Origin: Planctomycetota bacterium | Lineage (GTDB): Bacteria > Planctomycetota > GCA-002687715 | Reading direction: 5' to 3' | DNA: 39,938 nucleotides | NCBI GenBank assembly: GCA_002687715.1 | Contig: NZBC01000114.1 | Span: 1 to 39,938 of the forward strand | Shown here: piece after piece, positions 8,903 through 17,530 of the stretch | Position numbering within the stretch: position 1 is the first letter of the stretch | How the letters are laid out: every line of letters starts with the position of its first letter | Translations under genes and position numbers: made by a program | Notes under the pieces: generated by a model | The model's database searches: none | Told to the model about the DNA's origin: nothing | What the model saw: the letters and a program-made list of their open reading frames with translations, nothing else

Positions 8903-9721
8903 ATGGCCGGGGACCGTCTCAGCATCGTGACCGATGAGGTCTCCCAGGACCTTCTCGAGTGCCGTGGGTTTCTCGACGAGGTGGGGTTGCGCGGTGTCGA
9001 GGTGCGGGGTGTCGGCGGGCGGCGGGTGCCCGATCTCGCGCCCTCGGACGTGCAGGCACTCACGAGCTGGCGCTCCGACGGGATCCGGATCAACGCACTG
9101 AGTCCGGGGATCTTCAAAGGGGCCATCGACGACGTCGAGCGCGCCGATCGTGAGCTCGCGGACACCTTGCCGCGCACGCTCGATCTGGCCGCGTCGCTCG
9201 GCGTCGAGCAGGTGATCGCCTTTTCCTTCGAGGACCCGTCGCGGCGCGGGCTGGCTCGCGCGGCGGACGCTCTGGCGCGGGCGGCGGCAACGTGCGCGGC
9301 CGCCGGTGTCCGGTTGCTCATCGAGAACGAGCCGGGATTCTGCGCTTCCACGGGGCCGGAGCTCGAGGCGCTTCTCGAGAGCGCTGGTGATCCGAGTCTC
9401 TTCGTCAACTGGGACCCCGCGAACAGTACGGATCGGTCGGAGACCGGTCTGCGCGACGCCGTCGAGCGCCTCGGGGCCCGGATCCGCAACGTCCACGTGA
9501 AGAACGGTCGGGGTCGCGTCGAGGACCTGCTTCTGGACTATGGCCCCCTGGCCGACGGCGAGGTCGACTGGCCCGCGCACCTCCGTGCTCTCGACGCCAT
9601 CGGATATGAGGGTCCGCTTGCGCTCGAGACCCACTTCCCGCCGCTGCGGGAGTCGTCCCGGCAACTGGTGAGCGAGCTGCGGGCGATGATCGCGGAGTCG
9701 CGACCTGGAGAGGCGCGATGA
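8903..9721 (+). CDS. Sugar phosphate isomerase/epimerase family protein (TIM barrel)
   Basis: A 272-residue cytoplasmic protein of the xylose-isomerase-like TIM-barrel family. The expected divalent-metal ligands are visible: Glu141 (LLIENEPG), Asp171 (NWDPAN), His198 (NVHVKNG) and Glu242 (LETH). The family isomerises or epimerises sugars, keto-sugars or inositol derivatives; the exact substrate is not readable. The start at ATG 8903 was chosen because upstream codons in this frame run through the REP-like repeat. Its stop overlaps the symporter start by ATGA at 9718-9721, so the two are probably translationally coupled. It opens a four-gene operon for uptake and conversion of a carbohydrate. 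Confidence 0.85.
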   Translation: MAGDRLSIVTDEVSQDLLECRGFLDEVGLRGVEVRGVGGRRVPDLAPSDVQALTSWRSDGIRINALSPGIFKGAIDDVERADRELADTLPRTLDLAASLGVEQVIAFSFEDPSRRGLARAADALARAAATCAAAGVRLLIENEPGFCASTGPELEALLESAGDPSLFVNWDPANSTDRSETGLRDAVERLGARIRNVHVKNGRGRVEDLLLDYGPLADGEVDWPAHLRALDAIGYEGPLALETHFPPLRESSRQLVSELRAMIAESRPGEAR

Positions 9722-11625
9722 AACTGCTCTCGCGTCCGGAGACGGGGATCGTCGCGCTCTACCTCCTGCTCATGATCGCCGCGGGTGTGGTCCTCGCGCG
9801 GAGGAACCGTGGCGGACTGGACTACTTCGCCGGCGGCCGCGGCATCCCGTGGTGGGCCAGCGGCATCTCGCTCTACATGGGGAACTTCTCCGCGTGGATG
9901 TTCACCGGCGGCGCGGGGCTGATGTACCGCACGTCCGGCTATGGCCTCCTGTACTTCCTGATCATCGGCGCGGCTTCCTACTTCATCGGGTCGCAGCTCA
10001 CGGCGGTCGCGTGGCGGCGCAGCCGGGTGCTGTCCCCGGTCGAGTTCACGCGACGCCGGTTCTCCATCGCCACTCAGCAGCTCCTCTCGGTGATCACGTC
10101 GTTCGTCTATCTCGCGGCGGCTGGAAACCAGCTCCGTGCGATCGCGACGGTGGTGACCACGTCGCTCGACGTGCCCATCGAGGGAGCGGCCATCGTGGTG
10201 GGCTGCGTCGTCGTCCTGTACACGCTGCTGGGCGGGCTCTGGGCGGTGACGGTCACGGACGTCGTGCAACTGGTCGTCCTGCTCGGGATCGTGGTGCTGC
10301 TCGTGCCGCTCTGTCTCGCGCAGGTTCCGGGTGGGCTTCCCGAGGTGCTGGGCGGTCTGCGGTTCGACGTCCCACCGGCCGATGACCCGGGCCAGGACGT
10401 TCACTTCCTCATTGCCGCGTTGATCTCCGCGAGCCTCGGCGTCGCTGCCAACGCCGGGCCGAGCTTCTACTCCGTGCCGGACGAGCGGTCGGCGCGCCGG
10501 GCGGGCATGCTCGCCGCGGCGCTCTTCCTCACCACCCCCGTCCTGTTCAGCATCCCGCCCCTGGTCGCGCGGACGATCTGGGGCGGCCCGGAGGCGCTGG
10601 CGACCGTGATCGACGGCGACGATCCCCACGAGCGCGTCTACGTCGCGATGGCGCAGGAGGTGCTCCCCGTGGGACTCGTGGGGGTGTTTCTCGCCGCGAT
10701 GTTCGCGGCCACCATGAGCGCACTCGACTCGGTGTACAACCGCGTCGCCGCCGTGTTTTCGCGCGATCTCTGGATGCACTTCCGCCCCGATACCGACGAC
10801 CGCGCGCTCATCCGGGTCGGACGTCGCATGACCCTGCTCTGCGGCGTGATCACCATCGCGCTGTGTCTCGTCTACATCAACTGGGAGGGCGACCTCTTCC
10901 AGGTCATGACGACGATCTTCTTCATGGCGCTGCCGGTGACCGCGGTTCCCGTGGTGCTCGGGCTCTTCATGCGGGACGCCCCCCGCGGCGCCGCGATGAT
11001 GTCGATCGTGTGGGGTCTCGCGACGGCAGCCATGACCCACACGCTCGATTGGCCGGTCGGACCGCACATCTACCTCACCGAGTCGGTTTGCATCGGGTCC
11101 TTTCTTCTCGCGCCGTGGCTGAAGCGCCGGTGGCGTGAGCCGTCGGGTCCCATGGTGACGACCATTCTCGGGACCCTCCTCGCTGCGCTTGCCTTTGGGG
11201 CCGCGGCGAGCCTGGCGCCTGCGGCTGAGGGCGTCGAGCAGGCGTGGGCCTTCCGGCTCGCCTGGGCCGTATTCCTGGCGCTTACGTTGCCGGTGTTCGC
11301 GAGCCGCTTCGCGAAGGAGGCGCCGTCCGAAGAGGTCGCGCGGTTCCACGAGGATCTCGACCGTCCCGTCACTCCGGATGAAGTGACGGCCGCGCCCGGT
11401 GCGGTGGCCGAACTCTATCGGTTGGTCGGAGTCATCGTCGCGCTGATCGGGGTCCTGGTGCTCGTCCTGATGGTGGCCGACCTGATCGATCCTCCGAAGG
11501 AGGGATTCGCTCCGGTTCCGTACGTCGCGTTGGCGTGCATCCTGGCTGTTTTCGCGGTCGGGTTTCTTCTCGCTGGACGTCGGCGCGATACGGCCGATGC
11601 CACTACGGGAGAGCCTCCACGATGA
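9718..11625 (+). CDS. Sodium:solute symporter (SSS family)
   Basis: A 635-residue inner-membrane transporter with about 13 hydrophobic segments. Typical SSS features are the N-terminal GGLDYFAGGRGIPWWASGIS, then the Ala/Gly-rich early helices, and the later AMFAATMSALDSVYNRVAA stretch, which in this family lies near the sodium site. It would import a sugar, glycoside or related small solute with sodium. GGAGAGG precedes the start and overlaps the end of the isomerase gene. Its own stop overlaps the next start by ATGA (11622-11625). The C-terminal ~120 residues include two further hydrophobic segments at about 565-590 and 600-620. Substrate is inferred only from operon partners. Confidence 0.92.
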   Translation: MKLLSRPETGIVALYLLLMIAAGVVLARRNRGGLDYFAGGRGIPWWASGISLYMGNFSAWMFTGGAGLMYRTSGYGLLYFLIIGAASYFIGSQLTAVAWRRSRVLSPVEFTRRRFSIATQQLLSVITSFVYLAAAGNQLRAIATVVTTSLDVPIEGAAIVVGCVVVLYTLLGGLWAVTVTDVVQLVVLLGIVVLLVPLCLAQVPGGLPEVLGGLRFDVPPADDPGQDVHFLIAALISASLGVAANAGPSFYSVPDERSARRAGMLAAALFLTTPVLFSIPPLVARTIWGGPEALATVIDGDDPHERVYVAMAQEVLPVGLVGVFLAAMFAATMSALDSVYNRVAAVFSRDLWMHFRPDTDDRALIRVGRRMTLLCGVITIALCLVYINWEGDLFQVMTTIFFMALPVTAVPVVLGLFMRDAPRGAAMMSIVWGLATAAMTHTLDWPVGPHIYLTESVCIGSFLLAPWLKRRWREPSGPMVTTILGTLLAALAFGAAASLAPAAEGVEQAWAFRLAWAVFLALTLPVFASRFAKEAPSEEVARFHEDLDRPVTPDEVTAAPGAVAELYRLVGVIVALIGVLVLVLMVADLIDPPKEGFAPVPYVALACILAVFAVGFLLAGRRRDTADATTGEPPR

Positions 11626-12701
11626 CCAATGTCACTGGAGAGCCGCTTCGCGCGGGGTTGTCCGGCTGCGGTGGCATCAGCCACGCGACCCTGGAGGCCG
11701 CGGCGCGGAGTCCCGACTTCTCGGTGGTCGCGCTCCACGACGCCGACGCGGGCGCAACCCGTCGTCTCGGGGCACGGTTCGGCGTGGCCGGCTGCGCCGA
11801 CTCCTTCGATGGACTGCTCGGGGATGACATCGACTTCCTGATCCTGAACGGCCCGAACCACGTACACGCGGAGCAGGCGATCGCGGCGGTGTCCGCGGGC
11901 AAGCCCGTGCTGGTTCAGAAACCGATGGCCCGCGATCACGCCGAAGCCTGCACCATGGCCGACGCCGCCCGGCGTGCCGACGTCCCGCTCGGGGTCACGA
12001 TGCTCGAGCTGGGACGTCCGCTCCATCAGGACCTCTGCACGTTGATCCGGGACGGGTTCATCGGCGAGCCCGTCCTCGTCGAGGCGTGCCTGGCTCACGC
12101 GAACCACGTGCGGTCACCGCCCGCGCCCGGTGATTGGCGGCTCGATCCCGCGAAGGTCGGGGGAGGCGTCTTCATCCAGCTCGCGGTGCACCACCTCGCG
12201 CTCGCTTCGTGGCTACTGGACCGTCCGGTCGTGGAGGTGGGCGCCTTGTCCGCGGGAGGGCACACCCCGTTCGAGGAGGAGAGTACCGTTGCGCTCGCGC
12301 GGTTCGACGGTGGAGCGGTCGCGACGTTTTCCGCGAGCTGGGCCACCGACGCAGTCCGGTTCTCCGTCTCGGGGACGGAGGGTCGCATCGAGGTGGCGGA
12401 CGATCGGGTCCGTATCTCCGTGAATCGGCCCTTCTCGGGAACCGTCGTCGGTGCCATCGACGCGGGAGACGGCAACGTTACGAGCATGGACGACATCGTT
12501 GCCCGTGGCCGGCCTCGGGCTTCTGTGCTCGAGGTCCACGGCCGGTTCGCACGCGCCGTTCGTGGTGAGGACGCGTATCCATGGCCGGCGTCCCGTGCGC
12601 TCGCGGACATGCGGGTGCTCGACGCGGCGGCGACGTCCATGCGCACCGGGCGCATCGAGGCGGTCGGCGAGGAGCCTCACGAGTCAGCCGATGGCAGATG
12701 A
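11622..12701 (+). CDS. Gfo/Idh/MocA family oxidoreductase
   Basis: A 359-residue cytoplasmic NAD(P)-dependent dehydrogenase. Residues 10-130 form a Rossmann fold with GCGGIS (15-20), GPNHVHAE (77-84) and the active-site lysine at Lys100 in VQKP, a variant of the usual EKP. The C-terminal half has the GGGVFIQLAVHH segment, with a catalytic-site histidine near 190. The family oxidises or epimerises sugars, inositols and aminosugars. The start at 11622 was chosen for the ATGA overlap with the symporter gene and GGGAGAG just upstream. Together with the isomerase and symporter it suggests import of a sugar followed by oxidation and isomerisation. The 3' end overlaps the following gene by 11 bases. 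Confidence 0.9.
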   Translation: MTNVTGEPLRAGLSGCGGISHATLEAAARSPDFSVVALHDADAGATRRLGARFGVAGCADSFDGLLGDDIDFLILNGPNHVHAEQAIAAVSAGKPVLVQKPMARDHAEACTMADAARRADVPLGVTMLELGRPLHQDLCTLIRDGFIGEPVLVEACLAHANHVRSPPAPGDWRLDPAKVGGGVFIQLAVHHLALASWLLDRPVVEVGALSAGGHTPFEEESTVALARFDGGAVATFSASWATDAVRFSVSGTEGRIEVADDRVRISVNRPFSGTVVGAIDAGDGNVTSMDDIVARGRPRASVLEVHGRFARAVRGEDAYPWPASRALADMRVLDAAATSMRTGRIEAVGEEPHESADGR

Positions 12702-14976
12702 GGTCCTGCGCACGTGGCGAGAGGTCCTGGCCTCGATCTCCACCCTCCACGTCGTCGAGGGCTCGCCGCGCGTGTGCGAGACGGTCGCGCGCAGGATCGG
12801 ACGCGAGACCAGTCCGCGTGCGCGCTTGGAGCTACTCGCTCCCCGCTCCCGACCCACGCCATCGAGTCTCTTCGTCGGGCTCGGCCGGGTGGCCAAGGGC
12901 GCCACGATGGAGATCTCCTGCGACCGTCAGGGGCGGGTCCGACTGCAGGCCTCCCGCGCGAGCTGTCTGTTCCTTCTCGGCTCGCACGTGGCGGAGGAGC
13001 TTCTCGGCGAGGTTGCCGGTGACCGCGTTCGCATTGCGCCGCCGTTCCAGGACCAGCGTCCGGTCTGGGATCTCTACTTCGGTCAGGCTGGTCGGACGGT
13101 GCGCGGGCTCGATCCGGAGTCCTACGTCGAGGAGATGGCGCGGGTCGGCTTCACCCACCTGGAGGTGAACGCGCTCGCGGCGGCCGACCCCCTCGAGGCC
13201 GGCGTGTCCGGCGAGGTCTCCCCGCGCTTCTACACCTACGGGCCGGCATTGGACCAGTTCGTGGCTAGCACCCTCAACCGCGGTGTCTACCCGGCGAAGT
13301 GGCTGGCCGCGAATCGGCGACGCTTGCGTCTTGGCTGCCGACTGGCGCGCAAGTACGGGTTGACGCCGTCACTGACCTGCTTCGAGCCGCGGAGCGTGCC
13401 CGACGCCTTCCTGGCTCGCTATCCGGAGCTGCGCGGGGCGCGGGTGGACCACCCGTTCCGGAGCTTCAAGCCGCGTTTCAACCTCGCGGTGAGCCACCCC
13501 GTCGTACGGGAGCACTACCGCGAGCTCGTTCGCAATCTGCTCACCGAGGCCCCCGATCTCGACCATCTCTCCGTGTGGTCCAACGACAGTGGCGCGGGGT
13601 TCGAGTTCACGCCGTCGCTCTACGCGGGTGCCAACGGCAGCGCCTACGTCGTGCGCGAGTGGAAGGGGCCGGATGCGGTTGCCCGCGCGGCGGCTGACAA
13701 CGTCACGGCGTTTCTCCGCCTGTTGCGCGATACGGCGACCGAGATCCGACCGGGATTCCGGGTCGCGACCCGGCTCGAGCCGTTCGGTCCGGAGCGCGAC
13801 GCGGTCCTGGCCGGACTCGGAGACGGACTCGACGTCGAGGTGCCGACGTTGCTGCGCACGGGTTGGGACAGTCCGTACGGCCATCCGCGCTATCCGGAGT
13901 GTGGAATCGGACCGTTCACGACCTACAACGATCGTTTTGACGACGACGAGCGGACACCACTGGAGGCGCTGCGGGCCCGGGATTGCAGGACCCACGTCCT
14001 GTACGCACACGGACCCGTGAACAACTTCGAACCGCTGCTTCACGTACCCACACCGTGGTTGACCCACGCGAAGCTCCAGTCCATGCGCGACGTCTCGGTT
14101 CGCCACCTCGCTCATTTCGGCGGGATCGCACCCCCGGCGTCGGTGCTGTTCGACGTGAACGCCGAGGTGTTCCGATCGTTCCAGCTCGATGCGGATCGTC
14201 CTGTCGAGGACGTGCTCGTCGCCCTGGCTCGGCGGTGGGCGGGCTCGGCCCACTATCGTCTGCTCGTCAAGGCGTGGCGATTCTGCGAGCGCGCCGTCCG
14301 CGGCTTCATGCCCCACCCGCTCTACTTCTCCTGGGGAGTCTGGTACCGGATCCTGATTCGTCCCCTGGTGCCGGACATCGACCGCATCCCGGAGCGCGAG
14401 CGTCGCTACTACGAGCGTCACCTCCTGGCCACCCATCACAACCCCAACCGGGTGGATCTAGCGCGCGACGCGCTGTGGGAACTCGTGACCCCAGCCACCG
14501 CGAAGAAAGCCGCGACCCGGCTCGTGCGGTCTGCGCTCCCGCCCCTCGACCGCATCATCGGCCTCCTTGCAGACGCGGAGGCGGACGCCCCACCGGTTCT
14601 CATCGACCTCCTCGACCGTCTGCGCGCGCTGCGCTGCTGGATGACCACTCACGGTCACGTCCACTCGTGGATCGCGGACGTCCATGGGTACACGGCGGGG
14701 GGTGCGCGGGCGGCCGCCTGTCGGGACCGTCTCCGCGCGATGATCACGCGGGAGATCGCCAACGCGCGCGCGTTTCGCGACCTCCTCGCGGAGGGGCGAA
14801 CCGAGGTCTTGGCTCTCTCCTCGGTCGGCGAGACCACGTTCATCTACGACCGCGAGCTGCCTCGACACCTCGATCGGAAGGTCGAGCTCATGCGTCGTCA
14901 TCGCCGGGACGTCCCTCGTATCGCCGAGGACCTGATCTGGCGCGTGCGGAAGCTGGGCGAGGAGCGTGGAACGTGA
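12691..14976 (+). CDS. Putative TIM-barrel glycoside hydrolase (GH20/GH67-like architecture)
   Basis: A 761-residue protein without an obvious signal peptide. Residues 1-120 look like the small alpha/beta domain found before the barrel in GH20 and alpha-glucuronidase enzymes (SCLFLLGSHVAEELL). From about 122 (DQRPVWDLYFGQ) a TIM-barrel-like region follows, with GFTHLEVNAL and a striking SVWSNDSGAGFEF at 294-306, where Asn298-Asp299 are candidates for catalytic or substrate-binding residues. The C-terminal ~250 residues are helical and Arg-rich. I do not recognise an exact family; a glycosidase acting in the cytoplasm on an imported glycoside is an inference from fold and operon. It starts inside the 3' end of the oxidoreductase gene, so it is the fourth member of the operon. 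No terminator was recognised before the convergent gene. Confidence 0.65.
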   Translation: MADEVLRTWREVLASISTLHVVEGSPRVCETVARRIGRETSPRARLELLAPRSRPTPSSLFVGLGRVAKGATMEISCDRQGRVRLQASRASCLFLLGSHVAEELLGEVAGDRVRIAPPFQDQRPVWDLYFGQAGRTVRGLDPESYVEEMARVGFTHLEVNALAAADPLEAGVSGEVSPRFYTYGPALDQFVASTLNRGVYPAKWLAANRRRLRLGCRLARKYGLTPSLTCFEPRSVPDAFLARYPELRGARVDHPFRSFKPRFNLAVSHPVVREHYRELVRNLLTEAPDLDHLSVWSNDSGAGFEFTPSLYAGANGSAYVVREWKGPDAVARAAADNVTAFLRLLRDTATEIRPGFRVATRLEPFGPERDAVLAGLGDGLDVEVPTLLRTGWDSPYGHPRYPECGIGPFTTYNDRFDDDERTPLEALRARDCRTHVLYAHGPVNNFEPLLHVPTPWLTHAKLQSMRDVSVRHLAHFGGIAPPASVLFDVNAEVFRSFQLDADRPVEDVLVALARRWAGSAHYRLLVKAWRFCERAVRGFMPHPLYFSWGVWYRILIRPLVPDIDRIPERERRYYERHLLATHHNPNRVDLARDALWELVTPATAKKAATRLVRSALPPLDRIIGLLADAEADAPPVLIDLLDRLRALRCWMTTHGHVHSWIADVHGYTAGGARAAACRDRLRAMITREIANARAFRDLLAEGRTEVLALSSVGETTFIYDRELPRHLDRKVELMRRHRRDVPRIAEDLIWRVRKLGEERGT

Positions 14977-15003
14977 TCGCCGTCGCGCGCTCGCGCCTCT
15001 GGC

Positions 15004-16887
15004 CTACTTGCGCTTCCGCGGCGTCTTCAGCGTGCTCAGCTCGAGGTGCGACGGATGATCCGGGGTCATGTACACCCGATGGGTGGCCTTCTGGTAGCTC
15101 TCGGCCGGAGCTTTGTACTGCTTGGTGAAGACCTGCGGATTGCGGTTGGCCAAGGGGAACCACGTGCTCTGGATCTGCACCATGATCTTGTGGCCCTTCA
15201 GGAAGGTGTGGGCCACGTCCTGCATGTCGAAGCGGACCTTCGTGACCTCGCCGGGCTTCATGGCCTCGGGGTGCTCGAAGCTGTTGCGGTACTTCGCACG
15301 CATGATCTCGCCGCGAACCATGAACTGGAAGCCCCCCATCTTGATCTTGCGGCGGCCTTGACCGACGTCAGGGGCGTCGTCGGGGTAGACGTCGATCAGC
15401 TTGACGATGAAGTCGGCGTCGGTGCCGGTCGTGGTCACGTAGAGGTGGGCGAACAGCTCGCCGATCACGGTCACGTCTTTCGTCAACGGGCTGGACTCGT
15501 AGACGAGGACGTCGGGCCGTGACGCGACGAAGCGCTGATCCTTGACCACGTACCGGTCGTCGCGGCGGATGACCTTGTCGGGTGTGTGCGGGACCGGGTT
15601 GTCCGGATCGCTGACGTACTCGCGGTAGCCGCCCTTTCCTCTGGGCTTCTTGAACGAGACGCCGCCAGCGGCATGGACGTACAGCTTGGTGGGGGTGGCT
15701 TCCTTCGGCGGCCAGTGATCGAACGCGTGCCACTGGTTCGATCCAGTGACGAAGATCGAGGCCTCAGGGAGCTCGAGCTTTCCTTCTCCCTTGAGGTGAT
15801 GGGCGAAGAACGGGAACTCGATCTTGTCCCGGTAGTAGGGACCCGTCTTCTGATCGAACGTGATTGCCTCGTACCGACTGCCATCGCCCCGTGCCCAACC
15901 GCCGTGCGACCAGGGACCCATGATGAGGTTGTTCGTCCCCTTCGGGTTTCGCTTCTCGAACGCCTGGTAGGTCTTGAGCGGACCGTAGAGGTCTTGCGCG
16001 TCGAAGAAGCCGCCGACGGTGAGGATCGCTACTTTCACGTCGTTCAGGTGAGGCAGCGGCGTCCGTGCCTGCCACCACGCGTCGTAGTCCTCGTGCTCCA
16101 TCAGGTCGTTCCACAGCGGGTTCTTCCGATGGAGGTGCTTGTCGTTGAACGCCGTCACGGGGCCCTGGTCGAGGTACCAGCGGTAACCGTCCCGCGAGTT
16201 GTAGTTGCGGAACCCCGGCGTGCCCCGCGTGCTCGGTTTGGGCCGGACCGCCCCGTAGGAGGGGACGAAGCTGAAGCTCGCCTGGAGCATCAGAGCCCCG
16301 TTGTGATGACGATCGTCTCCGAGCCACCAGTCGGTGACGGGTGCCTGTGGTGATGCCGCCTTCAACGCCGGGTGCGCTTCGATCGTCGTGTGCGTCGTAT
16401 AGAACCCCGGCGCGGAGATCCCCCACGTTCCGACTCGGCCGTTGTGGTTGGGGACGTTGGCAAGCAGCCACTCGATGGTGTCGTAGGTGTCGGAGCTCTC
16501 GTCGAACTGCTTGCCCTTCTTGTTCGGGATGTGCGGCCGCACGGGGACGAAGAGCCCTTCGGACATGTACTTCCCGCGGACGTCCTGATACACGAAGATG
16601 AACCCCGCCTTCGTGAACTGCAGGGACGGACCCAGCCTCCGCTTGAACCGGCTCTTGCCGTAGGGGCCCGAGCTGTATGGCGAGCGCACCATCATGATCG
16701 GATAGCGCTTCGACGCGTTCTTGGGGGTGTAGATCGCGGTGAAGAGCCTGGTGCCGTCCCGCATCTCGATCATCCGCTCCTGCTTTGCGTAGTGATCGCG
16801 GACGTAGTTCGCGCCTCCGCGCTGGGCGACGAGAAGGCAAGGCGTGGCAACGAGGACGAGGATCGCATGAAGTGCTGTGGTTCGCAT
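15004..16887 (-). CDS. Secreted CocE/NonD family (S15-type) hydrolase
   Basis: A 627-residue alpha/beta hydrolase with a signal peptide (about 1-21, ending LLVAQ). The catalytic set of the cocaine-esterase/X-Pro dipeptidyl-peptidase family is visible: Ser158 in WGISAPGF, Asp296 in GGFFDAQD, His328 in GPWSHGGW, and a Tyr71 that could supply the oxyanion hole. The C-terminal third is the jelly-roll domain of the family. Members hydrolyse esters or amides; the natural substrate is unknown. A paralogue with the same layout lies at 25360-27237. It is transcribed away from the sigma factor operon starting at 17003, so the 115-bp gap is a shared promoter region. Start chosen by the signal peptide; the ribosome site is weak. 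Confidence 0.9.
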   Translation of the reverse strand: MRTTALHAILVLVATPCLLVAQRGGANYVRDHYAKQERMIEMRDGTRLFTAIYTPKNASKRYPIMMVRSPYSSGPYGKSRFKRRLGPSLQFTKAGFIFVYQDVRGKYMSEGLFVPVRPHIPNKKGKQFDESSDTYDTIEWLLANVPNHNGRVGTWGISAPGFYTTHTTIEAHPALKAASPQAPVTDWWLGDDRHHNGALMLQASFSFVPSYGAVRPKPSTRGTPGFRNYNSRDGYRWYLDQGPVTAFNDKHLHRKNPLWNDLMEHEDYDAWWQARTPLPHLNDVKVAILTVGGFFDAQDLYGPLKTYQAFEKRNPKGTNNLIMGPWSHGGWARGDGSRYEAITFDQKTGPYYRDKIEFPFFAHHLKGEGKLELPEASIFVTGSNQWHAFDHWPPKEATPTKLYVHAAGGVSFKKPRGKGGYREYVSDPDNPVPHTPDKVIRRDDRYVVKDQRFVASRPDVLVYESSPLTKDVTVIGELFAHLYVTTTGTDADFIVKLIDVYPDDAPDVGQGRRKIKMGGFQFMVRGEIMRAKYRNSFEHPEAMKPGEVTKVRFDMQDVAHTFLKGHKIMVQIQSTWFPLANRNPQVFTKQYKAPAESYQKATHRVYMTPDHPSHLELSTLKTPRKRK

Positions 16888-16960
16888 CGTCTTCGACCGT
16901 ATGCGGGCTCAATCGCCGCGTCCAGCGGATCCGCGGTCTCCCAGGTTCCGGGGCGATCCC

Positions 16961-16989
16961 CGTTTCACACCTCGCGAGCCGTGGTGTTC
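16961..16989. promoter_or_regulatory. Candidate promoter motif between the CocE gene and the sigma operon
   Basis: On the plus strand this reads CGTTTCAC, 15 bases, GTGTTC; on the minus strand GAACAC, 15 bases, GTGAAACG. The same two blocks with the same 15-base spacing occur at 18470-18498 just after the operon, and a near match lies at 8431-8458. It could be an ECF-dependent promoter read toward the minus-strand hydrolase gene, about 74 bases away, or toward the sigma gene, whose ATG is 13 bases further on. Orientation is undecided. Confidence 0.35.
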
Positions 16990-17002
16990 TACCGTGAGAG
17001 CG

Positions 17003-17530
17003 ATGAGCCAGGACCGGTTCGATGATCTGGTGACGGTGCACCACGGCGAGGTGTTCCGGTATCTCCTGCGGGTGACCGGCCGGGGAGCCGATGCGGATGA
17101 TCTCAGCCAGGAGGTGTTTCTTCGGGCGTTCAAGGCCTTTGGAGCGCTGGCCGAGGACGCGAACGTGCGGGGGTGGCTGCTCACCATCGCAACCAATCAG
17201 GCCCGGAACCATTTCCGGTCGGAGGGGCGGCGAAAGAGGAGCTACGAGGCGGTCGCGGACGCCGGATCGCGAGAATCGCCCCGGGGACCGCAGGACGAGA
17301 ACGTCCGCCGGGAGGAGCGGGAGCAGGTCGCCGCCGTGATCGCCACTCTTCCGTCGAGGCAGCGGCTGGCATTCACCCTGCGGAAGTTCCACGACCTCGA
17401 GTACCGGGACATCGGTGAGATGCTCAAGTGCTCCAAGGACACCGCCCGTGCGCACGTGTTCCAGGCGTTCCGCAAGATTCGCCGGGCCGTGAGCCGGTCG
17501 GAGAAGAACCCCGCGGAGGCGAGGCGATGA
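17003..17530 (+). CDS. ECF-type RNA polymerase sigma factor, partner of the Ada-like fusion protein
   Basis: A 175-residue sigma-70 family protein of ECF size. Region 2 spans about 6-75 (HGEVFRYLLRV, ADDLSQEVFLRAFKAF, VRGWLLTIATNQARNHFRS) and region 4 about 108-165 (LPSRQRLAFTLRKFHDLEYRD, then the helix-turn-helix IGEMLKCSKDTARAHVFQAF). Start ATG 17003 gives a normal N-terminus; earlier codons would add 42 atypical Arg/Pro-rich residues. Its stop overlaps the start of the next gene as ATGA (17527-17530), so sigma and the downstream fusion are probably made in fixed ratio. Because that protein begins with a zinc anti-sigma domain, this factor is inferred to be held inactive until the fusion is modified. 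Target genes are unknown. Confidence 0.9.
   Translation: MSQDRFDDLVTVHHGEVFRYLLRVTGRGADADDLSQEVFLRAFKAFGALAEDANVRGWLLTIATNQARNHFRSEGRRKRSYEAVADAGSRESPRGPQDENVRREEREQVAAVIATLPSRQRLAFTLRKFHDLEYRDIGEMLKCSKDTARAHVFQAFRKIRRAVSRSEKNPAEARR

Noticed and set aside
16877..17002. A longer N-terminus for the sigma factor
   Set aside because: The extra 42 residues are Arg/Pro-rich, unlike sigma region 2, and overlap the first codons of the divergent hydrolase gene.
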